A DNA stretch of 64,000 nt from Patiria pectinifera (Eukaryota; Echinodermata; Asteroidea; Valvatida; Asterinidae): positions 28,261,366 to 28,325,365 of the forward strand of contig CM057135.1 in the NCBI GenBank assembly GCA_029964075.1, in the 5' to 3' direction. Positions 12,101 to 27,100 of the stretch are shown piece by piece; positions within the stretch are counted from its first letter, which is position 1; every line of letters begins with the position of its first letter. The position numbers and the translations under genes were made by a program. The notes under the pieces were generated by a model, which was not told the DNA's origin, ran no database searches, and saw only the letters and a list, made by a program, of their open reading frames with translations.

Positions 12101-15100
12101 TTTTTATTATTCTCTTGAGTTGTAACTCATTTAGGGGCTTAAAAACTATTGTCGATAAAACTGCAAGGGACATGGAGATGGATGGCCAAAAAAAAAAAGT
12201 AGGAACAGGAATGTAAAATAGGAATGGGACACAAAATTGGACAGAAAGCCTGACAAGTCAGTGGAGTCAAGACTACAAGCCCTACCTTCCTGATATCTTT
12301 AAGCAGGTCGTCTACGATATTTCCATCCTCCTCAATTGGGGGTGGGGCTCCAATCTTCCTCCCCTTGCCATCGCCGGAACCTTTCTTCTTCTCCATCTCC
12401 TCCTTCTGTTTGCGTCTCGCCTCCGCTTTCTTCTCCTGGATGCAGCGCTTTTCGTTCTCCTGGGAAAAAAGTAACATTCCACACATTAAATTGCCAAAGC
12501 GATATATATAAAGGGTTAATGAAAACCAGACTCATCTCCAGCTTTGCCTCTATTATCTGCCTCAGAGTTATTGAGGTGTCTTGAGTGTCCAAACCAAATG
12601 GAAATATTTTAAACTTTGGCAAAATCTTTAGTACGGTACGTTGTTCATTATAGTCATGTGATGAGATGTTCCTGCAGTAAATAAATTTTATATAACACCT
12701 GAATAAATCCCATCATCTGATTGGTGGATCGTTGATCACATGTCAATTCATTATTCGTCCCAAACCATGACCCAGCTGCACTGCAAAAATAGAACTTCCA
12801 GGCCACTGTCAATATTGGTGGCACAGCGTTGTATAAAACAAATAATGAATGTTTCACATTCATTCAACAGAAAAAATGATGCGGTGACATATGGAATGGC
12901 TTTGGCTCGTGGAATGGAAAATTCCATCTGTCACCTCATGAAAGTATTCTTACCATTGTACTCAATAACATAATCTTATAACTGTCAAGGGCTTAAACCT
13001 GCTAAAAGGATAGAAACAATGAACAGCCGTCAACAAAAAAAAGTGGCACCTGACCATAAAGCACCCAAACTTACAATAAAATACATCACAGTCGTATGTG
13101 TACGTGCTAATTGTTTTGTTTTTGAATTTCAAACCAGCAAAAAGCTATTCAAATATTTGGTTGATGAACGAAAATTCGAATATTCCGGACAGAACTATTG
13201 ATTTGTATCATGACTAGTTCTTATCTGATTTATGCTTAGTACATAAATTTGGTTAAGCAGAAAATTTAGAAACTATTTTCTTCTCAGTAGCTCCGTAAAA
13301 AAATATTAAGTTGGATCATTATGACGCTATCTCAAAGAAACTGATTGTCACCTCTTTGCAAGTTTTGATGCGCTCAGCAAACGTCTTGAAGATCTGGAAG
13401 AACTCCTCCAGCTTGAACTTGCTGGTGTCCTCCACAAAGTAGATGGCCAGCTCCTCAGACAGCTTGTTGATGGTCTGTAGTTCCTCTTTCAGGTCTTCTA
13501 CTTGGCTTAGGGCATCCTAAAAGAACATATAACATCACAAGTCAAGTCACAAGTACAAGGGTACTCTCAAGTGAAAAACGGCCTTATTTGAGAAAAAAAT
13601 GGTTACTAGCACTGCTGGGGGGGGGGGGTGGTGAGCACTTCTTCTATGTTCCTCTTTGAAATCTCAACTGCCATTTGTTTACTGACCTTGATGAAGCTCT
13701 GGAGTTGTTCCTGGACGTCTTTGGCTGCATTCTCCTGTTGTTTTTCCAATTTCTCCAGACTTCTTCCCAAAATATTGATCTCTCCTGTCAGATGGTCCAA
13801 CGATAATCTAGGCGAGTATTGGGAAAAAAAACACCCCAAAAACAGGCATCCCAAAAAATTGGTCAGTTCATGTTCAACTTGTCATGGAGTTGTGGTACGT
13901 TCCTTCAGTGCCAATTTTACTGACAAAGGAAATATGGCTACACAGTTGTAAAATTATAGCAATGATGTAGTTCATAAATGAAAAGCATTGCTAGTTGGCA
14001 AACATTCTCTACAATTACCCTTGCGTCATTCTATAAATCTGGGGTCCATTTTTTTTCCTGTCCCTGTTACACATAACATCTATGATTTAAAGAGGTTGTG
14101 GAATGCTCGAAGACATTTCCGTCATTTTTTGGGTATATGTAGCCTAAGGTGTGATGAAATAAAAACGACTATTGTTTCCGTCATGAAATGAGTACAAAGG
14201 GTACTTTTGAGAGCTATTTTTCAGGTCCTGTTTCGACCCGAACGTGCAATTGTGTAAAAGTCGTCGTTGCGGGCAGCAAACAAAACACAGTAAATCGTGA
14301 CGTAATAAAGAGGACTCCCGATGGCAGGCATGACAGGACTTGAAAAACAGCTCTCAAAAGTACCTTTTGTACTCATTTTATGACAGAAACAATTGTCGTT
14401 TTTATTTCACCACACCTTAGGCTACGTATACCCGAAAAATGACAGAAATGTCTTCGAGCATTCCACAACCTCTTTAATAATTCTGATGCACTCCTTAAGA
14501 GCGATAATGAATAGCAAACTACCTACCCAACACATAAAAATATTGTTTGAAGTCATTCTTAATGATACATGAATGGCAAATTAAGGTAAAAGTATCAAGG
14601 TAACGGGGACAGGAAAATCGCAAACTTTGGACCCTAAATTTATAGACTGAATCTCTTACTAGTAAAATTTGGAAATTTTTGTTCACACAAATACAGAGGT
14701 TTGATCTTTGTTTTGTGAGATATAAAAGCAACACAGTTTTACAAATCCGGTTCAGACCAAATAATCAGACAAATTGTCACCATGAATGAGAACCATCACA
14801 TGAAGAAATGGTTTTTCCCCGGAGAACTATAAAGGCCCCCCAGCAATGGACTTTATCTCACCTTGCGGCTTCATTGAGGCTCTTCATCTCATCAGGAAAG
14901 GACAGCATGTTCTTGTCCTTCTGCTCGGCCATCTCCACGATGTAGTGCATCAGGTTCATGCGCGGCTTGTTGGCCTTGGTGTCGATCAGCTTCATCAGGG
15001 AGGATATCTTGAAAGCCATGGCGTTCCCTGCGAAACCTCCCTGTCAACCAAGAGGAGAGAGAAACATCTCTTGAAGTTGTTGGTACGAGTGGAGTTCCGA

Positions 15101-18100
15101 GCAGATTTCTGCTATGCAACAGTCATCACCACCGTGCTTATTTTAGGTATCCATGGTTGCTCTTTAAAATAAACAAGGACTGTCACTGTTGTAGATTTAT
15201 AATCTCTTGTAGTTTTTGTCTCGGAAATTGAAGGAACCCATTCTTTGAAGGGAATATACAGCATTTGCTTTCGCTGTTATTTTCAGGAATAGACAAATAT
15301 TTGATAGCAAATATTGTTACACTGACCTGTTTAAAGTTTTGTATTCATAGATGCTGGAGAAAACCAAGAAAACAATGTTTTTCTTGTAGTGTGGTTCCCT
15401 GACCCAACTTCAGACGAAACGGAGCAATTTATAGACGTCAGGGAATTGTCAGGTCAGGAAACTAGACTACCGGTAGCTGGCTTGCACTCGTTCATGGATG
15501 TATAACCGATTGTAAACGAAATGTGGATTAACTAAAAAATTGGGGGCAGTATTTGTAAAAAGTCTTTTTTTTTCCTAACTGATACAAAAAAAGTTCCACT
15601 TTTCATGAAAATGAGAGCACACCAGGTGCTGTGATTTTCACAGGATACCTGAGACTATTATTCAATATTCATTTACAGTCAAGAAAGGTATTTCATAATA
15701 ATTTGGTAGTTTTGTTCTTCATGTTTGCAAATATTGTATATTACTGTTAAGGAACTCTTTAACAATTGTCATTTACCAACAATTCATTGGTTTAATGCTA
15801 ACTGCTCAGTGAGAGGCAAAAATACCAATTTTGCTTTGCTGTAATTCTTGCAGTGTGGGCCTATCACCTATCTCTCATAGAGGGTAAACCCTTGCACTCA
15901 ATGATCAATTAGGCCTGATATACAAGTCATGTAATAAGTGAGCAGCACTAGTTTCATGGCTAAAGCTAGAGTTTATTGAAATAATCAATCAATGTGTAGC
16001 TTACAGAGTTCATGAAGTTTCCAGTCAACAGAATCAGCGTCAGGAATTCCTCCAGGGTCTTGCTGTTGAGGATATCTAGTAAAACAACAGATCAGATTAT
16101 GCTCGTTATCGAAACAAATTCAAGGCCGCTGAAGCAAAACTACCACGTATCAACTCGTCAGCTAAAATATCCCCGTCCTATACAGATACCGACAGGTTGA
16201 CATTTTTGCAGACGCAATTTAAAAATAAAAAGTTATTCATTTGTTGTTCCTGAAAAAATGTTGTCATACCCACCTTTACAAGCTTTCTGTAAAGTGGCGA
16301 GTGAGGGTTTGAGGTACGCCAAGTTGGCCGTGAACTCTTCCTTCATCAGCATGCCTTCAACGCGAAGCTTATAGCTGCATGGACAGAGGGAGAAAATAGC
16401 AATTGCAATAATTATTAAGAAACAGGGTAACTTTGAATAAATGTTGTTTCATTGGAGAGAAAAACACTTGCAGCAGTGAAGCTAGGTTTTAGGGAATGGT
16501 TTGTTTGCTGAGAATGGACAAAATTTCATTAAAAAAAAAAGTTGTGGTCTTGATACTTTGAGAGCTTCAAAAACAACATACTCACCTTGTAACACCTGTA
16601 AGCATCAGATAGAACTTTTCTGCAGATCCCAACTTTGTCTTATCTCCATCAAAGCCTTTGATCATATCAATCTATAAAGCAAACCAAAACAATCCAATTG
16701 TACTTCTCAAACACCCGTTAGCCTAAATTGTATGGCTAGTATCACATTACACCCACCGTAAAATGATTAATTTGAAGCACCATTAAAACCTGTCATTATT
16801 TCTTAAGACTTGTTTATCGAGCCTCCATTTTTTGTATTTTGTATGTACTAGACTTATCACAAGTCATCCAACATCAAGACATTTTTTGTCACTCAATTGT
16901 GAATTGACTTGTGACAGACTACAGCTCTGATACGTGATAATGTACAATATTTAATTGGTCAACAGTTTCAGGTGTAAACCCTTCTTCTCTTGATTTCATT
17001 TCAATGCCAGTGACATCATCACTCTTTTTCGGTTTGAAGCTGCAAAACGGGATTCCAATCCGAGACAATAACTTGAAAACGTCAACAATTGAGGATCACT
17101 CTTTTGTGTCTACACACCTCATCCTTTTCGGGGAAGACCCTTAGGAGTCCCTTCAATCTCTCGGCTCCACCGAATGCTTCCGCGTCTCCTCCAACAATCA
17201 GCTCGATGATCTTCTCATTGGGCAGTCGGAACTGCTTCAAGAAGATGTTGACATTCAAGCTTCTCTTTCCGTCTAAGAGGTTGATCTGGAAACCAAAACA
17301 AAAATTGGATTCTATAACTTGACATTAAAAATTTACATTCTTTGTCTATAAACTGTAGAACACACTGTTCCAAACATCCGAGTTATAACTGGTTCTTCTC
17401 GGAACCATATACAACTTACAGAAAGACTGATCAGGGCCAAATTTCATGACGCTACTTAACAATTACCAGAAACGTTGTGCAAACTATAGCGGAAAATCGT
17501 GCTAACTTTAAGCACTACTTCACAGCATGGATGTGTTTATGATTGTGCGTGCATGGAGATTTATATTGTTTTGTGTCAATGATTTAAGAAGTTTTTTCCT
17601 CTGGGGTAAGCATGCCTTTTGCTGTACTTACTTCTTACAGTCTCCATGAAATAGATGGAGATAAAAAGACTGAGATAAAAAGCCTTATGTGGGCAGAGCA
17701 TATCGCCCACAATTTGAGACACAGACCTAGTGTCCCTATACCCTATACACACTCTAGACTATTATTATCTAACCCAACCCCCTAGATATATCAAAAGAAT
17801 TCCTGAGATTCTAGGAACACAACGACCAACACAAAAGATGTCACGTATCTTGCTTCAGACGGCAGAGCATAGGGTCCAAAACGTTGAGTTTACTCTGCTT
17901 TGTCACTAAATCACACAAACTCACAAAAGAGATTCCTTGTCACACAATTTCAATTAAACTTTTCTCTGAATCACCTATTCCCTTTCGAGCCTCTAAAACT
18001 GCCCAAAATCCCACAATAGTTTTTTTGAATGAGGATTCATAGAACATATAATTGAATGATGAAGTTTTACAGGAAATATTTTTTTTCATTGTTGAGGTTC

Positions 18101-21100
18101 CCTTTTTTCTTTGCTAGGCTGGCCAAAATCTGTTTTCAAAAATATTCCTCAGTGGAACAGATTACAGCTCCATGTTACAGCACCATAAAGACACATTGTG
18201 ATTTTTCACTCACTTGTGAAAAACATGGCTATTGATCTAAATCTAAAGGAAGTGAGCCTATGCAAGGTGCAATCAAATTGCTGGAGATTGGAGCTGGCAA
18301 AATTTACCAGAAGATGAAACAAAACCCCAACAGCTCACATTGTGGTAAGGCCTTAAAATAGGTCCTTAGTGTCATTTGTGAATAATAGGGGTACAGAATA
18401 AGTGTAGCACATGGAGCCATTAAGGCTCAATTCAATTACGGCGGTGCACACTGAACTACATAAGATATTGCCATAGCTTTTTTGCATAATGTGCAATTTT
18501 CTTTCCTTTCACATTAAAGATTCATACCTGTGCTCTTTAAACAATTTTTTTTCTAACGACTTTTCAATTCGTATTGTTTGTTTTAACAAAGAGCAACATT
18601 TCCCCCGATTTTTTGGTGTCTGCAACCCTCTAAAAAGGGGCTTTCATGTTGCACATGAATGAACCCGTTCTGTGAAAGCTGCATAATCTGTCTGGCCGCA
18701 AATAATTCAATCTTGGTGAAGAAATAATTTGATAACTAAACGTTGGTAGATTTTTTCATTCTATGTCTTGTTCATATTTCTAGGAAACTAGCAATGGGTT
18801 AAAAAACCCTCTTTCTTTTTGGATGAAACTCGAAATAGCATGGGGAGTGCAGCTCTAGATTCTCGTTATTTTATGAATAGGACTGAAAATGTGAACCCAA
18901 TGTGTTGGGTGTCCTTGACTCTAATGCCATATGAGGAGTTAACAAATAAAGTGCGATCCATTCAGCTATTTCACACAATGACATAATGAACTCATTCAGG
19001 TGAGCCGCTCTGTGGTGTGATCCATTTAACCATCCAACACTCCCCAGAATAGATTCATCAAACCTACAGCTGAATTCATACGATACTGTATCACTACCGA
19101 GGTCAAAATACACTTTGGGATTTTTTTGGTGATGAGAAAAAATATAAATGGATTGTCTGCTTGTTATCGATATAGTTTGGAAGTGATTTTAAATAATTCA
19201 TGGTAAACATGAGATTCTCCTGAGTAAATACGCTACTCTCTTCAATGATCAGATTTTATGGAGATTTGTCTTAATTTTAGAAGATGCGCCCCAAGATCTG
19301 TATCACCTATCAAAACAGGTTTCATTTTTTTTCTGCATTTCTATACGGCACATCTGGAATGAAGGTTCATATTAAACTGCCATTTTCAAGTTTATTAACC
19401 CAAACAAGCGTATCAGCACCCCAATGTGATAACCATCTTTCTGGAAATGTAATTAGACAAGTCAGTTCAACCATGTCTGTCGTGCTGTCACAGAGTCTGT
19501 GTGCAGTTTTCACAAGTCCGCTAAAAAACTCTACATTATACAATATACAGTCGAATAATACACAAATACAAAATTTATAACAAAAAGCTCAACTTATAGT
19601 CCCAACTGTGCATAATGAATGGGAATGAATTCTCTTAATACAAAATTCTGATGTAACAAACAATTTGGCTAGGTTCGAACGAGTTTGTATTAACGAGACT
19701 CGATTGTAAATTAACACATAAACTTATAGACATGTAGATTTTTAACTGATTACTTATTGCATCATTTTTTTTGCATCTATAGATCATTTTTCTATTAATT
19801 CTCTGTTATATATATTATTATAATATAATTTCTCTATTATTTCCCCAAAATAAACATGTACATGTACCATCAGTCTTACCACTAACATACAATATTGACA
19901 ATATAAATAGACCACAAATTCATTAAAAACAAGTTGAACTTATCACATTTTTACATTACTAATTTGCCACACATGTGCTCGATATTTCCTGCATATCTTA
20001 TTTCTCTACGGACAGCCTGTGCCGAAAACCTGATTTGTACTGCAATAATCATCCCAATTTGTCTCAGATGAGCGGAGAGCAGTAGACTGAATCCTCCGCA
20101 ACTCGAAGGTCAGGGTTTACGGCAATAAAGAGACAAAGTTTAATGAATACCAGGAGAAATAGTACATCTCACACAAGACTGTGAATAAAACTTTAATGCC
20201 CAACAATACTGCAATATTGGAATTTCCCAAGGACAAAGCTGCATAAAATCAATATGTGAAATTGAACAAAAAAGTTTTTATATGTTATTTTTTACACACA
20301 GATAAAAAAAATCCAGCACTTTAGAAGTTCGACACACGCAAGCTTCTGTAGCTCAGTTAAATATTGTCTTGAAAAATTGTCATTAACCAGTTTGCGCCGG
20401 GATTATTTTGACATTGACCGGACCCAGGCGCGGGATTGTTTTTCACGAACCTCGATGTCAGACAGGTTTAAGCCGTCACTTGTGGGTAGCATTACCTGAT
20501 ATTTTATCATTCATGGTGAACTGGTTAGTGAGACATATTAATTTATAACTATATATTAACACTTTTTCAAGATGCAGCAACCATACATACTTTTCACCTG
20601 GTGGCAGCTACTAGTGAGAATGAAGGATCGATGTCATGCAACTTACCTGGGAATTACCTGGTAACTTGCGTCTCACTACAGGAAGAAGTGGTTCATTTTG
20701 TGGCCGTGGTTGTCAAGTAGCATTTTGTATCTCTTGTATCATATTAATGTGTTGCTGTTACTGAAGTTACAGGAAATTTCATGGAATTTGAACAATTCTT
20801 GGCTTCTTTTTGTGGAGGGGGTGGTTTGAATTACACATAGCCTTGGACTAAGTCCTTTCTGCATTTTTAGATTTGGGTTTTGCCTTTCACCAACATAATA
20901 CTTAAAGAGCTTTTTCCCCGGAACTTGAATAAAACCTTCCGCATGTGAGCACAGACATACATGTATTAGGTCTCAACCTCGGAGCTTGTCAGGGTCGATA
21001 GACCGTTCCTGCCAATCCAAAAATGGGCAATGACCACCGCAGCTCTGTCAAACTTGGTCACAATCAATATGGAAAATGTACACAAACCAATGGGTCGGGC

Positions 21101-24100
21101 TAATGGACAAATTTACCTTTAACCCCAACCACCCCAACTCCATCAAAATCCATCCCCCCATTTTGATGGAATTTGGGGGACTTGTTCCAGAAGGCCTGGC
21201 GTGACTAAATGTTGATGTACATGATGGATTGGGCCTAATGGCCTGAAGCAGTGCTAGGGATATCCGATTGATTTTGCCTAGCTTCCTGTACTGCTAGGGA
21301 GTTAGGGTTAACAGGTTTGAATGTAATTTAAGATGGGCACCTCATTCAACGAGTTTAGATTTTTGCCGTTTGAAATGTTTCTGGGGGATATTGAACAAAA
21401 GTTAAGGCGTATTTTCACCTCTGTGGGTTGCTTCTTCTTGACTTTCTGCTCATCTTCACCAGGTTTCTTGGCCTGCTTCTGGCTGAACAGGTCTTCCAGG
21501 CCTTGGTACTCCGGGGACAGGTTGGTCTGCTGCTGAGGGTTCTCACTAATGCATCGCCAGATGTTCTTCTTGGCTGTGCATGTGTTAAAGTAATCATAGT
21601 ATTTGTCATGACTTAATAAACAAATCAATGGCTGATTCAGTACGTGACAAAATATTTACATATTTTATCATTCCATAAATTTGGGGTCCATGTTTTTCCC
21701 ATCCCTGTTACATCTGTCATCTAAGATTTAAAACTTCTGGATGTACTCCTTAATTCCAGCATCCTCCAAGAGTGGGTATAAATAGCAAACTACCTACCCA
21801 ACACATTAAAACCTGTTTGAAGTCCTCTTAAAAGAAACTTGAATGGCAAATGACCCACCTCAGCGGTAAACAGTGACAGAGAAAAGGTCACACTTTGGAC
21901 CCTAAGATTACCAAATAACCCATGAATGAAATGTCCCAAGCTATACAAATGTTAAAAATCTGTACTATTTAAAACAAAACTTGCATCTGTGTGAGGAAAC
22001 TAAAACAAACAAAAGGAAACAACAAGAGAAAACATAATACATTATGATCTGCCTAGCATCAGCCAGAACTGTGCATCCCATCGTCAGCTTAGCCTTGTGT
22101 GATGCTATATTGGGCTTTTGGCTTCACATATTTGTATTTTGGCCTACTCTCAGTTTCAGAGTCACTGAGTTTCAGCTGTGTACTTTTGATAGGATTTAAG
22201 TCAATTGTGCCCAACCTCATTTAGTCATATCATGGCTGTATATTCTTGTAGTTTGTGGCGAGATATATTTGAAGATAAATTTGAAGTGTTCCATGTTGAT
22301 ACCTGTTTGCACTAACATTTCAATGAGTTTTGTGGAAGATGTATAGTATTCTGTAGTGGATTGTTTAATGTTTTAATTTTTTAATTCTACCCACTGAGAG
22401 AAATAACTCAAATTGCACTAAAAAAATTGTTGAAGGCATATAGGATCATTTGCATTTATCCCAAAAGTAACCTACCACATTATTTTCAAAAGGCTTACTT
22501 AGATTAAAGATCATACTGGTACTAAACACCCGTGAAATTATTCTGTCTGGCTTGCTGTCATTTCGAAGAAATCAAGAAATGTAGGTGATTTCCAACGATC
22601 AGTCAATTGACAGATTTTTGGAGATAAAGCCTGCCATTGACAAAATCGAGTTTCATGATCAAAAGGTTGCGCCTGGTTTGCACTGTTTTCTCAAAAAGCA
22701 CAATATCCACTGAGCTGAAACCTCAACAGGTTAGGTTTTGAACACTTTTCTTTGGATCGAGAGTGGTGTTGTTATTGGAAACGAACTAAATGCATGAAAA
22801 GCAAATGATCCTATAATGCCTTTAAACAAAGGTAATTTGAAATGCCACACAGTCCATAAGGCTATCAGCACAAGTGCTGTCAACCACATCAGCATGAGAG
22901 CATCTTACATTACAGATGACTTGTGGGTGATAAGATATAAAGGTCATTATGTTCTTGAACATGAAGATGCCAACATTGCCGAAATGTGATACACTGAGGA
23001 GAATGCTGTTATCATCTCCTTTGAATGTGGAGAAGAATCTAAAAATATCTTGCCTTGCAACGCACTTTGTAACGCAATAGCTGAAGGCTATAACTCTGAC
23101 TGCTTCAAATCTGCCTAAATCCAACAGCTGGTTTTAAAAGTATTTTGATAGATCTAGACTTTACAACACAGCAAAGTACACAGAGTTTGACTCACTGCAT
23201 GTGGTTGGGATTGAGAGGTTTAAAGAAACCCTCTGGTAAAACATCAGGGATTTAGGATAACAATTTAAATAAATCAATTTAACTGAACGATTTACATAAT
23301 GATATGGAGACTAAATTAGTTATAGGACTCACCAGTTGAAGTAGGTGGTGTCATTACTTTGTTGGGTGGGATTTTAGACCAATTCAGGATCTTGAGCTTC
23401 TTCGTTGGCTTGGGTGCAACTGTAGGAGGAGCTGAGTACTGAGCAGGTGCCGTTGCAGGCCTTATGAAGCCTCCTGGGGGAGGAGGCGGTGGAGGGCCTC
23501 CCATGCCTGGTAGGGGTGGGGGAGGAGGGGCACCGCCCATGCCCGGAAGTGGGGGAGGCGGTGGGGCACCACCCATGCCTGGTAGGGGTGGAGGAGGAGG
23601 AGGGGCACCACCCATTCCTGGCGGGGGAGGTGGTGGTGGGACCCCACCCATTCCTGGCAGGGGAGGTGGCGGTGGGACCCCACCCATTCCTGGTGGGGGA
23701 GGTGGCGGTGGGACCCCGCCCATTCCTGGCAGGGGAGGTGGCGGTGGGACCCCGCCCATTCCTGGTGGGGGAGGTGGCGGTGGGACCCCACCCATTCCTG
23801 GCAGGGGAGGTGGTGGTGGGACCCCACCCATTCCTGGCGGGGGAGGTGGCGGTGGGACCCCGCCCATTCCTGGCGGAGGAGGAGCTGGAGGAATGTTTAC
23901 TTGTGGAGTTGTTCCTTCCATGCCAGGTAATGGTGGGGGTGGAGGTGCAGCTGGAGGTGCTGCCTGAGAGTCCAATGACGTATCTCTCTGTATGACGACT
24001 GCTTCTCTCACCACGCTGCCCCCATGCTGCCCAGGTTTCACCATGACAATCTCCTCTTCAGTTTGAACTCCGGCATCCACCGTGTCCACTTTCTTCTCTG

Positions 24101-27100
24101 CCTTTGTTGGCAATGCGGTCCGATACATATCCTTCATCTTCACCAGTTTCACCGCCTCCGAGAGTCCGCATTTCAAAATCTCCTTGACCTCCTCGGGATG
24201 GTCCAGCACCATGAGTTGACCAATCAGACGGTCCGAGATATCAAAGAGAATATCCGAGACTGGGTCGTCCGGCTCAAACTGAAGAAGTGATTGGAGGAGG
24301 GATAAAAGTGGCGCGGCATTTGGAGAGTTAGACACCTACATGTACAACATAAAAAAAGAAAGAAAAAAATTACAGCAAGTGTAGTTTAAATTTTCATCTA
24401 AGGGTTTTCAATATTGGTAACTGCCCCTTACTGACATCAATCTGGGAGCACTGCATGTTGGCTACTTTCTGAGAGCTTGTAATAAAAAAAACCCACAATC
24501 TTACCCAGGTTGGACTTGAACCCAGTACCTCTTGTGTACTAATGCAGACATCTTACACAATTCTCAAAGCTTGTCAGGGTCAAAGGGCAAGCTCTAGGTT
24601 AAGGGCTTAAGGCAATAGTTCAAACCTTTTCAGCCACCGTTTGGCAAAATTCAACCCAAAGTCATTGTCTGGGACCTACCTTTAAACAGACAACATGTTA
24701 GACCTTCTTAGTGAAAATGCCCAATGGCGATTGGCGAATGAATGTTGCAAAACTGCAGCATGCAACACTCTCAGGCCTTACCTGAGAAATTCTATGTTCA
24801 TGAGGTCTGACATGCTATGACGGACTGGTACATTAACAACCAAGTTTTGTCCCCCGAGGAAACATGCATTTTCTATGGGAACCATTTCTTTGAGGATTAA
24901 TGCTGGCAGAAGTAGGTCTTCAGCTTGGAAATGGGTTGAAAGGGCCAATGCTCCAGCTTTCTATTATTCATCGCCTTTTCAGGAATCGTGGCACTGCAAA
25001 GATTGGATCGATTCGAACAAGTCCTACTGATGCCTTATTTGTATTGCTATTTACATGGCGCATATGTTGCATATCATGCTTTTTGCGCCACCTGAAAGCT
25101 GAGACTGGGTTCTTTCAAGACCCGGTTTTACTTTTTTTTGCAAACAATCTGCACATCATAGGTTGCCAGCTGAAAAAGATTAGACTTTGGAATAACAAAT
25201 GAAAAGGTAATTTCCAAATTGCTATAAATCCATTGTTGCACGGTAATGATGTGCATCGGGTCGGGTCGACCAGGCCAAACCGACCCGAAACATTAGAGAT
25301 ATAAACCAAATCCGAACCGAAACCAATCTTAACTCCCTCAAACCGACCCGACCTGACCCGACAAAAAATAAGGTAAAACAAACCCAAACCGACCCGGAAA
25401 AAAAACCCGAAAAAACTGAATACCTGGCTTGACAAAGTGATCACTTTTTTTGTGCGTGCCCTTACCCACGTGGCATGAATTCTTTTGCAAAATCATCGTC
25501 TCTCTCCCTGTCATATACTCAGTGGGTTGATCGAGAGTAACTCCGCTTATTGAACAAACGCATGGTCACCATGCGGCATCATGAAAACTATACGGTTTAA
25601 TGCATTTATTTCACTGCCAGTCCCGATTCGACTGGAGAAATTAATACCGTGGGAACTTGATAGTGCGCTCATTGGCCACACCACACTGGGCTGCGGTCAC
25701 AATGACTGTCAATTATATTGCATCACCAGAATTTCTCAACTGTTTCGGTTTATTTCGGTTATTTTGGTTTATTTTGGTTTTTCAAAAGATGGCTAAACCG
25801 ACCCGACCTGACCCAAAAATGTAAATACAAAACCGAAACCGCCCCGACCCAACTGAAAAGATGAACAAACTGACCCGACCCGACCCGAAGGCGGTTTCGG
25901 GTCAGGTCGGTTTCGGTTTGGGGTCGGGTTTGCACATCATTATTGCACGGTTGTGAAAATATATAGAATGTACACAGAGTATCAGCTGTTTCTAAACTGC
26001 ATTTGTCACTTGATTGTACACTTAAATTGCGTTTAACCATATGACAGCCGTCGAAACTGACTTCGGGTGACCAGGAGAGGGCGGGATTCCAAATGGTCAC
26101 AGTGACGAAATAGCATCTTGAAAACAAACAAAATTTGGTTTCTCTTTTATGTCTGAAAAACAGCATGTATTCAGGGAGTTTTGAACCTTTTTAAAGATTG
26201 CATCAAAGACGTCCATGGGGCTGTTGAGGTCCACCCCGTCGTCAGGGAAACAGGACAAGAGTTCCTCATCGTCTTCCATCTTCTTCTCGTCGAAGACGTC
26301 CAGCTGGATGCAGAGATCGCCGTCATCCTTGTCATCTTGTCTGAGAGAGAAAGAGCGGATAAAGGAATTCATGTTGAAAAAGTGGGAAACAAAAATATCA
26401 GCTTAGCAGGTTAATTGGCGCAAAATTTGTCGCAGCAGTGTGACCTTGGGTGTGCTTTCAGTACTTGGTGCATAAGGCTACTTGGCAGAATCAGCATAGA
26501 GTTAAATTTTAAAAACTGGAAAGTGCACTCGCTACATGCAGACATGCCGACAAACAGCAGCCATATTAGGTAGGCAAAATGCAGAGTATTACAATTAGAA
26601 ATAAATACAACAACTTTGAAATACCGGAATGTGCCCACTTTCAGCACGTAAATTCTTGTCGTGTAGCATAGCAAGTACGCTCTCTAGTTTTTCTTAAAAA
26701 TATAACTCTATGAGAATCAGTGATAAAACGTGACACCTAGAAGCATCTAGAGTTAGTGTAGACAGTCGTGGAAAATTCTCATGTTCCTAAAAAAAAGGAA
26801 GATTTTTGGGCTACTCATCAAAGCTTTTTCCTTCTTAGACGTGAAGCTTCAAAGGAAAGCAGAACATCACATCATCTCTTCACTGTGAGATTTTGATAAC
26901 ACGGTGCACCAATTCATGGGGGAAAAAACAGGACGGTGCCAGCAAAAATATCAGACAGGTGCAATAAAAAGTTAACAATAACAAAGGTTTGCATAGAAAT
27001 CACCCCATCATGTTTGCTTTTTGTCTCCATAAAATAATGTCAGGGAGTATGCAAAAGGCAGCCTTAGGCCTATGTGTAAGAAGAATGGTTTTTAGCCATA

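Noticed and set aside
23464-23995. Two plus-strand open frames of 167-168 residues made of [16 protein letters not shown] repeats
   Set aside because: They are antisense shadows of the FH1 minisatellite; the minus-strand frame has GT-AG junctions and formin homology.
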